A stretch of 11,454 nt of DNA, taken from contig DNYS01000100.1 of assembly GCA_003506735.1 (NCBI GenBank), forward strand, positions 1 through 11,454, read 5' to 3'. The notes below the pieces were generated by a model. The model was given only the letters and a program-made list of their open reading frames with translations. It was not told the DNA's origin and made no database searches. The DNA is from Nitrospinota bacterium (GTDB lineage Bacteria > UBA8248). The translations under genes and the position numbers were made by a program. This document shows positions 1 through 8,069 of the stretch, one piece after another. Each line of letters starts with the position of its first letter. The first letter of the stretch is position 1.

Positions 1-17
1 CAGCCTTTTGTCGTTTT

Positions 18-104
18 TGGTGCCCAAGAGAGGACTCGAACCTCCACAGGGTTTCCCCCACAAGCACCTCAAGCTTGCGTGTCTACCAGTTCCACCACTT
101 GGGC
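18..104 (-). tRNA. tRNA-Leu (anticodon GAG)
   Basis: Read on the minus strand this folds as a complete class II tRNA of 87 nt with an encoded CCA end (positions 20-18). The 7-bp acceptor stem is GCCCAAG (104-98) pairing with CTTGGGC (28-22), with discriminator A at 21. The anticodon stem CAAGC/GCTTG encloses the loop TTGAGGT (72-66), so the anticodon is GAG (70-68), reading CUC/CUU leucine codons. A long variable arm with a GGG/CCC stem is typical of tRNA-Leu, and the T arm contains TTCGAGT. E. coli also has a tRNA-Leu(GAG), leuU, directly after secG; here three transporter genes lie between them. The gene has its own promoter and no terminator is visible in the 17 bases left of it. Confidence 0.97.
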
Positions 105-123
105 AAGTGTCTTTCGACCCGTT

Positions 124-153
124 CTTATAGCCTCCCGCTTCCGTTGATGTCAA
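124..153 (-). promoter_or_regulatory. Sigma70-type promoter of tRNA-Leu
   Basis: On the minus strand a perfect -35 box TTGACA (153-148) is followed after an 18-base spacer by TATAAG (129-124), five of six matches to the -10 consensus. Transcription would start near 117, about a dozen bases before the mature tRNA 5' end at 104. It lies in the 101-base gap between the oppC-like stop and the tRNA, so the tRNA need not depend on read-through from the transporter genes. No experimental start is known. Confidence 0.8.
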
Positions 154-205
154 TTTTCCCCTGGGGTATTTACGGGAGGAGGCTTCACGGCACCCTGGAG
201 CGGGT

Positions 206-1351
206 CTATCCGGGTTTCGAGCGCGGGTTCATGGCTTCCCGGAGCCCCTCGCCGAAGAGGTTGAAGGCGAGGACGACAATGAGAATGGCGATGCCGGGTA
301 TGACCATCAGCCAGGGGGCGTCGAAGAGAAAAAATCTCCCGTCCGAGAGGATGTTCCCCCAAGAGGCGTCCGGGGGCGGCACCCCGAAACCCAGAAAGCT
401 CAGGCCCGCCTCAGAGAGAATGGCCGAGGGGACCCCGATGGTGGCCGAAACGAGAACGGCGGCCAGCGAGTTCGGCACGAGATGAAGGAAGATGAGGCGC
501 ATATCGCTCCCCCCAATGGCCCGGGCGGCTTCGATAAAGGGGCGCTCCCTGAGCGATAGAATTTCGCCGCGCACGAACCGCGCCGGGCCCACCCAGCCGA
601 AGAGGCCGATGACGATCATGATGTTCCAGATGCTGGGCGGAAGAATGGCGATGGCCGTGAGGATGAGGAAAAAGGTCGGGAACGAAAGCTGGACGTCCAC
701 GAGGACGATAAAGATGGTGTCCACGTTAACGAGAGAATAGCGCTGGAGAAAGCCGAGTTGGGGCAACGACTCCAACCACATGCCCGATAGGGCCCCGGTG
801 AAAATGAGGGCGCCCTCGAGCGGAATCAAGTACCAAAGGGAGAGGCCGCCAAATAAAAATCCTCCGGCAACGGGAAAGAGGATGGCCCCCAGGAGGGAGG
901 CCGGTCCGATTTGCCGGTTGCCGTGGAACCCCGCGATGCCCCCCATGAAGATCCCGATGATCATCGAAATTCCCACGGCGACAAAGCCGACGGCCATGGC
1001 GATTTTGGTGCCCTCGAGCATGCGCGCGAATATGTCGCGGCCCAGCTCGTCGGTGCCGAAAAGGTACATGCCCATGGGCGGAACCTCCCCGGGGGCGACG
1101 GCTTGCAGGTTCACCTTCGATAGCGGCGGCTTGAAGCGGTCGGGGAGCCGGACGGTGCTCGGGCTGAAATAGGGGTTGTCTCCGGCGGTTGCCCACCATC
1201 CGGCAACGGCCAGGGCAAAGAAGAAGAGGAGGACAAAAGCGCCCCACATGGCGAAGCGATCTTGGCGGAGGTTACGCCCGATACGCTGCCAGGGCGTGAG
1301 AATTTCTTCGGGGAGATCGTTTCCCTGAGGCGTTTCCGTCCTTGTGGTCAT
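206..1351 (-). CDS. ABC transporter permease, OppC/DppC type, with extra hydrophobic segment
   Basis: Inner-membrane permease subunit of a peptide/nickel-family ABC importer (binding-protein-dependent transport, BPD_transp_1). The 381-residue product has an N-terminal cytoplasmic stretch with WQRIGRNLRQDR, a first membrane helix near residues 33-53, and the typical loop FGTDELGRDIFAR (98-110). The EAA loop that docks on the ATPase is seen at EAARAIGG (274-281), followed by LSFLGFGVPPPDASWGN (317-333). OppC-type proteins are usually about 280-310 residues. The surplus sits mainly at residues 145-208, where a glycine-rich hydrophobic stretch, probably two additional membrane passes, interrupts the family pattern between GFHGN and the helix starting DTIFIVLVD. 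The start overlaps the oppB-like stop in ATGA and no clear Shine-Dalgarno precedes it, so translation is probably coupled. Substrate is unknown; peptide is the family default. Confidence 0.93.
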   Translation of the reverse strand: MTTRTETPQGNDLPEEILTPWQRIGRNLRQDRFAMWGAFVLLFFFALAVAGWWATAGDNPYFSPSTVRLPDRFKPPLSKVNLQAVAPGEVPPMGMYLFGTDELGRDIFARMLEGTKIAMAVGFVAVGISMIIGIFMGGIAGFHGNRQIGPASLLGAILFPVAGGFLFGGLSLWYLIPLEGALIFTGALSGMWLESLPQLGFLQRYSLVNVDTIFIVLVDVQLSFPTFFLILTAIAILPPSIWNIMIVIGLFGWVGPARFVRGEILSLRERPFIEAARAIGGSDMRLIFLHLVPNSLAAVLVSATIGVPSAILSEAGLSFLGFGVPPPDASWGNILSDGRFFLFDAPWLMVIPGIAILIVVLAFNLFGEGLREAMNPRSKPG

Positions 1352-2307
1352 AGGCGAATCCGCGGATCGACGAGGACGAGCAGGATGTCGGAAATGAAGG
1401 TACCGATTAGCACGAGAATCGCGGCGAAGAAGTTCAGGCTGATGACAATCGGATAATCTCGCGCAAGAATCGCCTCAAAGCCCATCCGGCCCATGCCCGG
1501 CCAGGCGAATATGGTTTCGATAATGACCGAGCCGCCGATAAGGGCGGGCAGAAGAAGCCCGAACATGGTGACGAAGGGAAGCGCCGCGTTCCGGAGCGCG
1601 TGGATGTAGTGGACGGTGTTTTCATCGAGGCCCTTCGCGTGCGCGGTGCGCACGAAATCCGAGTCGATGACCTCTATCATTTGTACGCGCACATAGCGCG
1701 AGAGAAAGGCAATGCCTCCAATCGCGCCCAGCAGACTTGGAAGAACCATGTGCCAAATTCGGTCATTAAGCCAGAACAGGACAGGCGCGGTTTCCTGCCC
1801 AAAGGTCCGCATTCCCAGGACGGGCACCCCGAGAAACTTGGCGACACCGAGAATGAGGAGGTAGGCCAGAAAAAAGCCGGGGAAGGATATGAAAAAATAC
1901 GAGAAAAAGGTGGATGATCGATCGAAGAGGCCTCCCCGGTTCAGAGCCGCGGGTATGCCCATCGGAAACGCGAGGCACCAGGTGAGGATTGTCCCGACGA
2001 TAAACAGGGGCAGGCTGTTCAGGAATCGCCGCCATATTTTTCCCGAAACGGGTTGATTGTCCTTGAAGCTTTTGAGCTCTCCCGAGCCGAGTTTTTTATA
2101 GAAGAGGTAGTACTGCTTCCACAGTGGTTTATCGAGGTCGAAGGCGGCGCGGTAGCGGGCGATGTCCTCCTTGCGGAAGCGGGGGTTAAGCGGGTCGATC
2201 TGGCTCGGGGTGCCCGGCGCGAGGTGGATGATTAAAAAGCTGATGATCGAAATGATCACGAGCGTTACAATCTTGAAGAAGGCTGTGCGGACGATGTATG
2301 CGGCCAT
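1348..2307 (-). CDS. ABC transporter permease, OppB/DppB type
   Basis: First permease subunit of the same importer, 319 residues, the normal family length. The N-terminal helix (about residues 9-29) ends in HLAPGTP, the counterpart of the usual family motif. A periplasmic stretch (about 35-95) contains the FDLDKPLWKQY segment typical of OppB/DppB proteins. Further membrane helices lie near 100-122, 135-160, 187-205, 245-268 and 289-313. The EAA-type loop is DFVRTAHAKGLDE (217-229), followed by HALRNAALPF. IIETIFAWPGMGRMGF (262-277) and the C-terminal DPRIRL are further family hallmarks. The gene starts 4 bases after the stop of the solute-binding protein gene, with GAGG about 8 bases before the ATG inside that gene's end. 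It overlaps the next permease by 4 bases, so the three genes form one unit. Confidence 0.96.
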   Translation of the reverse strand: MAAYIVRTAFFKIVTLVIISIISFLIIHLAPGTPSQIDPLNPRFRKEDIARYRAAFDLDKPLWKQYYLFYKKLGSGELKSFKDNQPVSGKIWRRFLNSLPLFIVGTILTWCLAFPMGIPAALNRGGLFDRSSTFFSYFFISFPGFFLAYLLILGVAKFLGVPVLGMRTFGQETAPVLFWLNDRIWHMVLPSLLGAIGGIAFLSRYVRVQMIEVIDSDFVRTAHAKGLDENTVHYIHALRNAALPFVTMFGLLLPALIGGSVIIETIFAWPGMGRMGFEAILARDYPIVISLNFFAAILVLIGTFISDILLVLVDPRIRL

Positions 2308-2310
2308 TGC

Positions 2311-4383
2311 TCAGCCCTCGAACCGGGGGGCGGAGGGAAGTTTCAGCCACTTGCGAAAGTCGTAGGTGTAGCTCCCTGTCGAGGTGGGTTTTATCTTCCG
2401 GTAACGGCCCTTTCCGTCTGCATCCTCTGCCACGACGATTTTCTTGTCGAGCAGTGCAGTCCATTTTCCCACATATAAAAACGTATAGGGCTGGTCGCGG
2501 TAGATGATCTCGTGGAGCCGGTGGGCGAATCCGATCTGTCTTTGAAAATCGTATTCCTGGCGGATTTTGACGATGAGATCGTCCGCTTCCTTGTTTTTAT
2601 AGCCCACGAAATTAAGTTGATGGGGCTTGGTCTGGCTTGAGTGCCAGATTTGATACAGATCCGGGTCAAGTCCCAGCCGCCAGCCGAGGATGACCGCGTC
2701 GAAGTTGAGGGAATTAATATATTTCTCCAGAAAAACGGCCCATTCGACCCGATCGAGACTTACTTTGACGCCGATTTTCTTCCAGGAGTCCTGGACCACC
2801 TGGGAGATGGCTTTTCGGGCCTCATTGCCGTTGTTGGTGACAAGCATGAAGGCGAGCCGCTTGCCGTTCTTGACCATTTTTCCATTCACTTTTTTCCATC
2901 CGGCCTTGTGAAGGAGGCGCTCGGCCCCTTTCTTGTCGAATGGCAGGGGCCTGATGAGCCGGTTGTAGTGCTTGCTCTGCTTGACGAAGGGACCTGTAAT
3001 GTCCTCGGCTTCGCCGTTTAAGATATATTTGTGGATTTTTCGGGTATCCACCGCCATGCCCAGCGCCCGGCGCACGCGCACGTCGTCGAAGGGTTTTCGG
3101 CGCATGTTGTAGCCGATGTAGGTGTAGCCGAACGAGAGGCCCGAGAAGACCTGGAATCGCGAGTCTTTCCTCAGGCGCTCGACCTGGTGCGTCCCCGCTG
3201 TGTAGCTGTCCACCGTGCCCGCGTAGAAAGCCATCTCCTGCGTGAGCTTGTCGGGAATGATCCGGAGAATGTACTCGGCGTATTTCGGCGGGCCTTCCCA
3301 GTAGTCCTCGTTCCGAACGAGGCGGATGAGCTCGTCCGACTGCCACTCCTTGAACTTGAAGGAGCCGGTGCCGACCGGGTTCCGGTTGAAGCGGCTGTCG
3401 CGCATGGTGAATTTTTTCGGGTCGCGCTTAAGGCGTTTGGCCTCTTTGGCGAGGGCCTTTTTGTTGAGCAGGTGTTCGGGAAGAATCCCCATCCCCCAGG
3501 TGCCAAAGGCGGGGGAGTAGAGCCGTTTGTAGGTCACCTTGACGGTGAAGCGAGCAGGCGTCTCCACACTTTTAATGGGTTCGAAATCGGGGACTCGGGG
3601 CGAAAGGTTTTGCGGGTTCATGATCGATTTATAGGTGAAGCGCACGTCGCCCGAGTCGAACTCGTGGCCGTCGTGGAAGCGCACCCCCCGGCGGAGGTTG
3701 AAGACGATGATGGGGTTGTGCTCGGTGAGGTTGACCCGCCCGAGCGCGGTTTTTTTGACGCGCGCGCCGAGACCCTGCGGCAGGTAGGGGGCCGGGTCCT
3801 CCGCGAAGGCCTCGGGGCCCAGGAGTTTTTTCAGCTTTTTGAAAAAATCCTGGTCCACGCTTTTCAGCCTAATTTTCACGCGCGCGGGATAGGCGATGGT
3901 CACCGGCTCGCGCCGGGGCTTGCCCTTTTTTTTGACCGGGGGGAGAAATATAGAAATTTTCTCTTGAGCGGGAAGGGCGATTCCAAGCGCGCGGACATTG
4001 GCCGCCCAGGGGAGTCGCCCCGCCACTACCGCCGCCCGGATACGTTCTTCCAATACCCAGGCCGGGAGCCCGCCGGGGCGCGGGATGAAGTAGGCCTCCT
4101 CGTAAATGCGCCAGGAGAAGGCGAGCCGGCCCCTGAACTTGAGGTTCTTGTCGCGGTCGATGAGGCCGTTGAACACCAAATCGACGATGCCGCCGCTCGT
4201 GGTGTCGGAATGGAGGATGGGGTTCAGTATCTGGGCATCCCCAATGGAGCCCGAGATGTACTGGGTGAGGCGGCGCTTGCTGCCCTTCACCTGGTCGCTG
4301 AACGTGGGGACCCAGAAATAGGACTGCAAGAGCAGGACGGTCACTGCGAGGGGAAGCAGGATCAGAAGCCGCTTGATGCTCAT
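2311..4383 (-). CDS. ABC transporter solute-binding protein, SBP_bac_5 family, with ~125-residue internal segment
   Basis: Extracytoplasmic binding component of a peptide/nickel-type importer, 690 residues. After a hydrophobic N-terminal segment (residues about 5-24) come the family landmarks SGSIGDAQILNPI (44-56), DLVFNGLI (68-75), FNLRRGVRFHDGHEFDSGDVRFTY (about 228-251, split here by function only), GILPEHLL, PVGTGSFKFKEW and YTYIGYNMRRKPFDDVRVRRALG. Between LAFSWRIYE (about 87-95) and the FNLRRG strand lies about 125 extra residues (97-222) rich in Lys, Arg and Pro, where ordinary family members need only some ten residues. The signal segment has no lipobox cysteine, so the protein is either cleaved by signal peptidase I or stays membrane-anchored. 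I chose the ATG at 4383 because GGGAG lies 6 bases upstream and the hydrophobic segment starts at once. The open frame continues to an ATG at 4548, but that adds 55 low-complexity residues overlapping secG. Confidence 0.92.
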   Translation of the reverse strand: MSIKRLLILLPLAVTVLLLQSYFWVPTFSDQVKGSKRRLTQYISGSIGDAQILNPILHSDTTSGGIVDLVFNGLIDRDKNLKFRGRLAFSWRIYEEAYFIPRPGGLPAWVLEERIRAAVVAGRLPWAANVRALGIALPAQEKISIFLPPVKKKGKPRREPVTIAYPARVKIRLKSVDQDFFKKLKKLLGPEAFAEDPAPYLPQGLGARVKKTALGRVNLTEHNPIIVFNLRRGVRFHDGHEFDSGDVRFTYKSIMNPQNLSPRVPDFEPIKSVETPARFTVKVTYKRLYSPAFGTWGMGILPEHLLNKKALAKEAKRLKRDPKKFTMRDSRFNRNPVGTGSFKFKEWQSDELIRLVRNEDYWEGPPKYAEYILRIIPDKLTQEMAFYAGTVDSYTAGTHQVERLRKDSRFQVFSGLSFGYTYIGYNMRRKPFDDVRVRRALGMAVDTRKIHKYILNGEAEDITGPFVKQSKHYNRLIRPLPFDKKGAERLLHKAGWKKVNGKMVKNGKRLAFMLVTNNGNEARKAISQVVQDSWKKIGVKVSLDRVEWAVFLEKYINSLNFDAVILGWRLGLDPDLYQIWHSSQTKPHQLNFVGYKNKEADDLIVKIRQEYDFQRQIGFAHRLHEIIYRDQPYTFLYVGKWTALLDKKIVVAEDADGKGRYRKIKPTSTGSYTYDFRKWLKLPSAPRFEG

Positions 4384-4414
4384 CCGAGGCTCCCGTTGGG
4401 CGGCAGCGGGTCGC

Positions 4415-4759
4415 TCAGGAGCCGGATTTCCCGGATTTCTGAGGCTTGGCCGGCGCGGCGCTGGGCTTGGCGGGCGATCTGCTTTTGGTTTTTGAGCGGA
4501 CAGGGGTTTCGATGGCAATCGAGCGGGTTTGTTTTTGCGCTCCGGCATAGGAAAGCAGCAGCGAGGTCATCATGAAAAGGATGGCCGCCGCCGTGGTCAG
4601 CTTCCCCAAAATGCCCGCGGGGCCGCTGGCGCCGAAGAGGGTGTCGCTCGACCCGCCGAACGCGGCGCCGATGCCCGCGCCTTTTCCGGCCTGAAGGAGG
4701 ACAAATAAAATCAATGAAATCGCCACGGTGACGTGCAATATAGTCAGGAAGATACTCAT
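4415..4759 (-). CDS. secG: Preprotein translocase subunit SecG
   Basis: Small membrane subunit that joins SecYE and stimulates SecA-driven protein export across the cytoplasmic membrane. The 114-residue product has two membrane helices (about residues 3-22 and 54-73) linked by the family signature LLQAGKGAGIGAAFGGSSDT (21-40) followed by LFGASG. The C-terminal 35 residues are a basic Ala/Pro/Lys/Ser-rich tail, probably disordered; such low-complexity tails are common in SecG. The gene follows tpiA after 44 bases, the widespread tpiA-secG order. AAGGAG lies about 15 bases before the ATG and a weaker AGAG about 8 bases before it, so initiation may be modest. The next gene starts 31 bases downstream. 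Confidence 0.95.
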   Translation of the reverse strand: MSIFLTILHVTVAISLILFVLLQAGKGAGIGAAFGGSSDTLFGASGPAGILGKLTTAAAILFMMTSLLLSYAGAQKQTRSIAIETPVRSKTKSRSPAKPSAAPAKPQKSGKSGS

Positions 4760-4803
4760 GTCTTTACTCTTTAACTCCTTCGTGGAATCGGCGCGGGGAC
4801 GGC

Positions 4804-5577
4804 CTATGCGGCCTGCGCGATTCGGATAATCTCCAAAAATTCGTCTACTGCCAGGCTTGCGCCTCCGATGAGCCCGCCGTCGATGTCCGGCTGGGCCAAA
4901 AGTTCGGCAGCGTTACCCGGCTTCATGCTGCCTCCGTACAGGATACGCGATTTTGCGGCCCAGTCCACCCCGTAGGTTTCTTCCAGCCGTTTTCTGATAA
5001 AGGCGTGGATCTCCTGGGCCTGTTCGGGGGTTGCGGTCACGCCGGTCCCGATGGCCCAAACGGGCTCATAGGCGATGACGATTTCCCCAGGCGGGTCCTT
5101 GAAGGCGGCGAAAATCGATAGCTCCATCTGGTGGCTGATTCGCTCAAGAGTGGCTCCCGCCGAGCGTGTGGTAATCGGCTCGCCGAGGCAGATGATGGGT
5201 GTCAGCCCGCATGCGCTGGCGGCGGCAGCCTTGGCGGCCACCTGGGAATCCCCCTCGCCGAGAAGCTCGCGCCGCTCGCTGTGGCCGAGAATCACGTGGG
5301 TCGCGCCGGCATCCTTGAGCATGGCGGCGCTCACCTCGCCCGTGAAGGCGCCCGCCTCCTCTGGCGAGCAGTCCTGCCCCGCCACTCCAATTGAAGAGCC
5401 GGCCACCGTTTCGGCCACGGTGGGCAGGGAGAGATAGGGCGGGCCGAGTAGGACATCCACCTCCTCGGCGGCGCCAGCCAGTTCCGCAAGTCCGCCGGCG
5501 ACCTCTTTGGCGAGCGAACGCGCCTCGCCGATCAGTGTGTTCATTTTCCAGTTCCCGGAAATCAGGGGCCGGCGCAT
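4804..5577 (-). CDS. tpiA: Triosephosphate isomerase
   Basis: Cytoplasmic TIM-barrel enzyme interconverting dihydroxyacetone phosphate and glyceraldehyde 3-phosphate in glycolysis and gluconeogenesis. The 257-residue product has GNWKMN with catalytic Lys11, the electrophilic His99 in ILGHSERR, and the catalytic base Glu171 in AYEPVWAIGTG, which runs into flexible loop 6. The phosphate-binding turns YGGSMKPGNA and GGLIGGASL are intact, so the enzyme looks functional. An in-frame ATG four codons upstream (5589) is possible. I prefer 5577 because GAGG (5587-5584) lies 6 bases before it, whereas no good ribosome site precedes 5589. The gene lies 44 bases after pgk and 44 before secG, indicating co-transcription. 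Confidence 0.96.
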   Translation of the reverse strand: MRRPLISGNWKMNTLIGEARSLAKEVAGGLAELAGAAEEVDVLLGPPYLSLPTVAETVAGSSIGVAGQDCSPEEAGAFTGEVSAAMLKDAGATHVILGHSERRELLGEGDSQVAAKAAAASACGLTPIICLGEPITTRSAGATLERISHQMELSIFAAFKDPPGEIVIAYEPVWAIGTGVTATPEQAQEIHAFIRKRLEETYGVDWAAKSRILYGGSMKPGNAAELLAQPDIDGGLIGGASLAVDEFLEIIRIAQAA

Positions 5578-5621
5578 CGCAATCCTCATATATTCCGTTT
5601 CGCGGCCAAGGGCGTGAAACG

Positions 5622-6845
5622 TTATTTCTTGTCGGTCAGGGAAGCCAAGCCGGGAAGCTCTTTGCCTTCGAGCAATTCGAGAAAGGCGCCGCCACCCGTG
5701 CTGATGTATGAAATTCGGCGCGATTCGCCGGCAGCGTAGACGGCCCCGTCCGTATCGCCTCCGCCAACGATGGTAAGAGCGAAAGAGTTCGCCACATGGC
5801 TGACCATCGCATACGTTCCGCGGCTAAAAGCGTCCACCTCGAATACTCCCATCGGTCCGTTCCAAATGATGGTTTTGGCATCCTGGAGCGCTTCGGCGAA
5901 GAGGGTGGTGCTGGCCGGTCCGATGTCGAGGGCGTACCACTCCTTGGGAACTTCCTGGGCAGGAACGACCTTGGTTTCGGCCGAGGCCTCGAATTTATCG
6001 GCAACGACATAATCGCAGGGCAAATAAAAATGAACGCCAAGCTCCTTGGCCTTTTGCATGATGGAAGAAGCCGTCTCCAGCATGTGGTTCTCAACGAGGC
6101 TGTTGCCCATCTCGAAGCCCAGGGCCGCGTGGAAGGTTCCCGCCATTCCACCGCCGAGGATGATTTTGTCCATTTTCCCCAGCAGGCGTTCGATGATCCC
6201 GATTTTCGTGCTGGCCTTGGCTCCCCCTAGAATCGCCACGACGGGCCGCATCGGGTTGTTCACTGCGCGCGTTAGATAGTTCACCTCCTTCAACATCACG
6301 AACCCGGCCACGGCAGGTTGGAGATACTTCGTGATGGCCGACATGGAGGCATGTTCGCGGTGAGAGTTCCCGAAAGCATCGCTGATGTATATATCGGCAA
6401 GCGAGGCCAGTTCCTTGGCGAATGTATCCGAGTTTGCTCCCTCCCCCTCATGAAACCGCAGGTTTTCGAGGAGGAGAATCTCTCCTGGCTTCATGGCATC
6501 GACCTGGGTTTTTACCTCGGGGCCGACGCAATCGGGGGCGAGGGGGCACTCTTTTTCCAACAAGCGGGTCAGGCGCCTCGCCGCCGGGGCGAGAGAAAAC
6601 TTTGGGTTCGCCTTTCCATTTGGCCGTCCGAGATGGGCGCCGATGATAACGCGCGCGTTTTCATCGAGGAGGTAGTTGATGGTCGGGAGTACGGAGCGGA
6701 TGCGCGTGTCGTCGGTGAGATTGCTTTGATCGTCGAGAGGGACGTTGAAGTCCACCCTCAGAAAAACGCGCTTGCCCGATACTTCGATGTCCTCGATTCC
6801 GAGCTTCGACGTTCCGTGCTCGATGGCACTCATGAGGTTGCTCAT
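5622..6845 (-). CDS. pgk: Phosphoglycerate kinase
   Basis: Cytoplasmic glycolytic kinase transferring phosphate between 1,3-bisphosphoglycerate and ADP. The 407-residue product is close to the family's usual ~395. Substrate-binding motifs in the N-terminal domain are FLRVDFNVPLDD (28-39), HLGRPNGK (71-78), LLLENLRFHEGE (124-135) and SDAFGNSHREHAS (155-167). The nucleotide-binding C-terminal domain shows GGAKASTKIGII (207-218), NGPMGVFEVDAF (329-340), the GGGDT loop (361-365) and STGGGAFLELLEGKELPG (382-399). The start at 6845 has GGGAG with a short 4-base spacer. The frame stays open to 6959, but that extension runs into the gapA coding region and has no family similarity. An alternative ATG at 6833 has no ribosome site. 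It follows gapA by 41 bases. Confidence 0.96.
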   Translation of the reverse strand: MSNLMSAIEHGTSKLGIEDIEVSGKRVFLRVDFNVPLDDQSNLTDDTRIRSVLPTINYLLDENARVIIGAHLGRPNGKANPKFSLAPAARRLTRLLEKECPLAPDCVGPEVKTQVDAMKPGEILLLENLRFHEGEGANSDTFAKELASLADIYISDAFGNSHREHASMSAITKYLQPAVAGFVMLKEVNYLTRAVNNPMRPVVAILGGAKASTKIGIIERLLGKMDKIILGGGMAGTFHAALGFEMGNSLVENHMLETASSIMQKAKELGVHFYLPCDYVVADKFEASAETKVVPAQEVPKEWYALDIGPASTTLFAEALQDAKTIIWNGPMGVFEVDAFSRGTYAMVSHVANSFALTIVGGGDTDGAVYAAGESRRISYISTGGGAFLELLEGKELPGLASLTDKK

Positions 6846-6886
6846 GTTTCTCCCGTCCCCCGAGGTGGCTCGACCCTTTGAGGTGT

Positions 6887-7912
<1,026 letters not shown>

Positions 7913-7997
7913 TTATTTACGATCAGATAAAATCGAATCGCTCTGCAGGATGGCTACGCATTCGTTTTGAATTTAAGGAAGGGCCGACAGAATCTGA

Positions 7998-8025
7998 ATT
8001 CTACAGAAACCATCATGAGCGTCCA
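7998..8025 (-). promoter_or_regulatory. Candidate sigma70-type promoter for the gapA operon
   Basis: In the 178-base gap between the lipoprotein gene and gapA, the minus strand has TGGACG (8025-8020, four of six matches to -35) and, after 16 bases, TAGAAT (8003-7998, five of six matches to -10). A start near 7990 would give a leader of about 100 bases before gapA. The short inverted repeat AGAAT-CTGA-ATTCT overlaps the -10 box and could be an operator or chance. No terminator hairpin for the upstream gene is seen in this gap. Confidence 0.35.
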
Positions 8026-8069
8026 TTCATGGCCGCCCTCCCTAGAGTCGTACGGTGGCCAACAGGCGG

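Noticed and set aside
1..17. A possible tRNA terminator or attachment site left of tRNA-Leu.
   Set aside because: Only 17 bases are available, with no hairpin and no repeat of the tRNA end elsewhere in the window.
105..205. A possible terminator for the OppC-type gene (CCCC-AGGGG followed by AAAATT on the minus strand).
   Set aside because: The arms leave no workable loop and there is no T-run after them; the AATTGACA part is better explained as the tRNA promoter.
4384..4548. A 55-residue N-terminal extension of the solute-binding protein starting at 4548.
   Set aside because: It overlaps the secG C-terminal tail in another frame, is low-complexity Pro/Arg/Lys-rich, and would place the signal segment far from the N-terminus; the ATG at 4383 has a good ribosome site.
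3031..4575. A long open frame on the plus strand (514 codons) opposite the solute-binding protein gene.
   Set aside because: It is antisense to a well-recognised protein, has no recognisable motif or ribosome site, and long antisense frames are expected in G+C-rich DNA.
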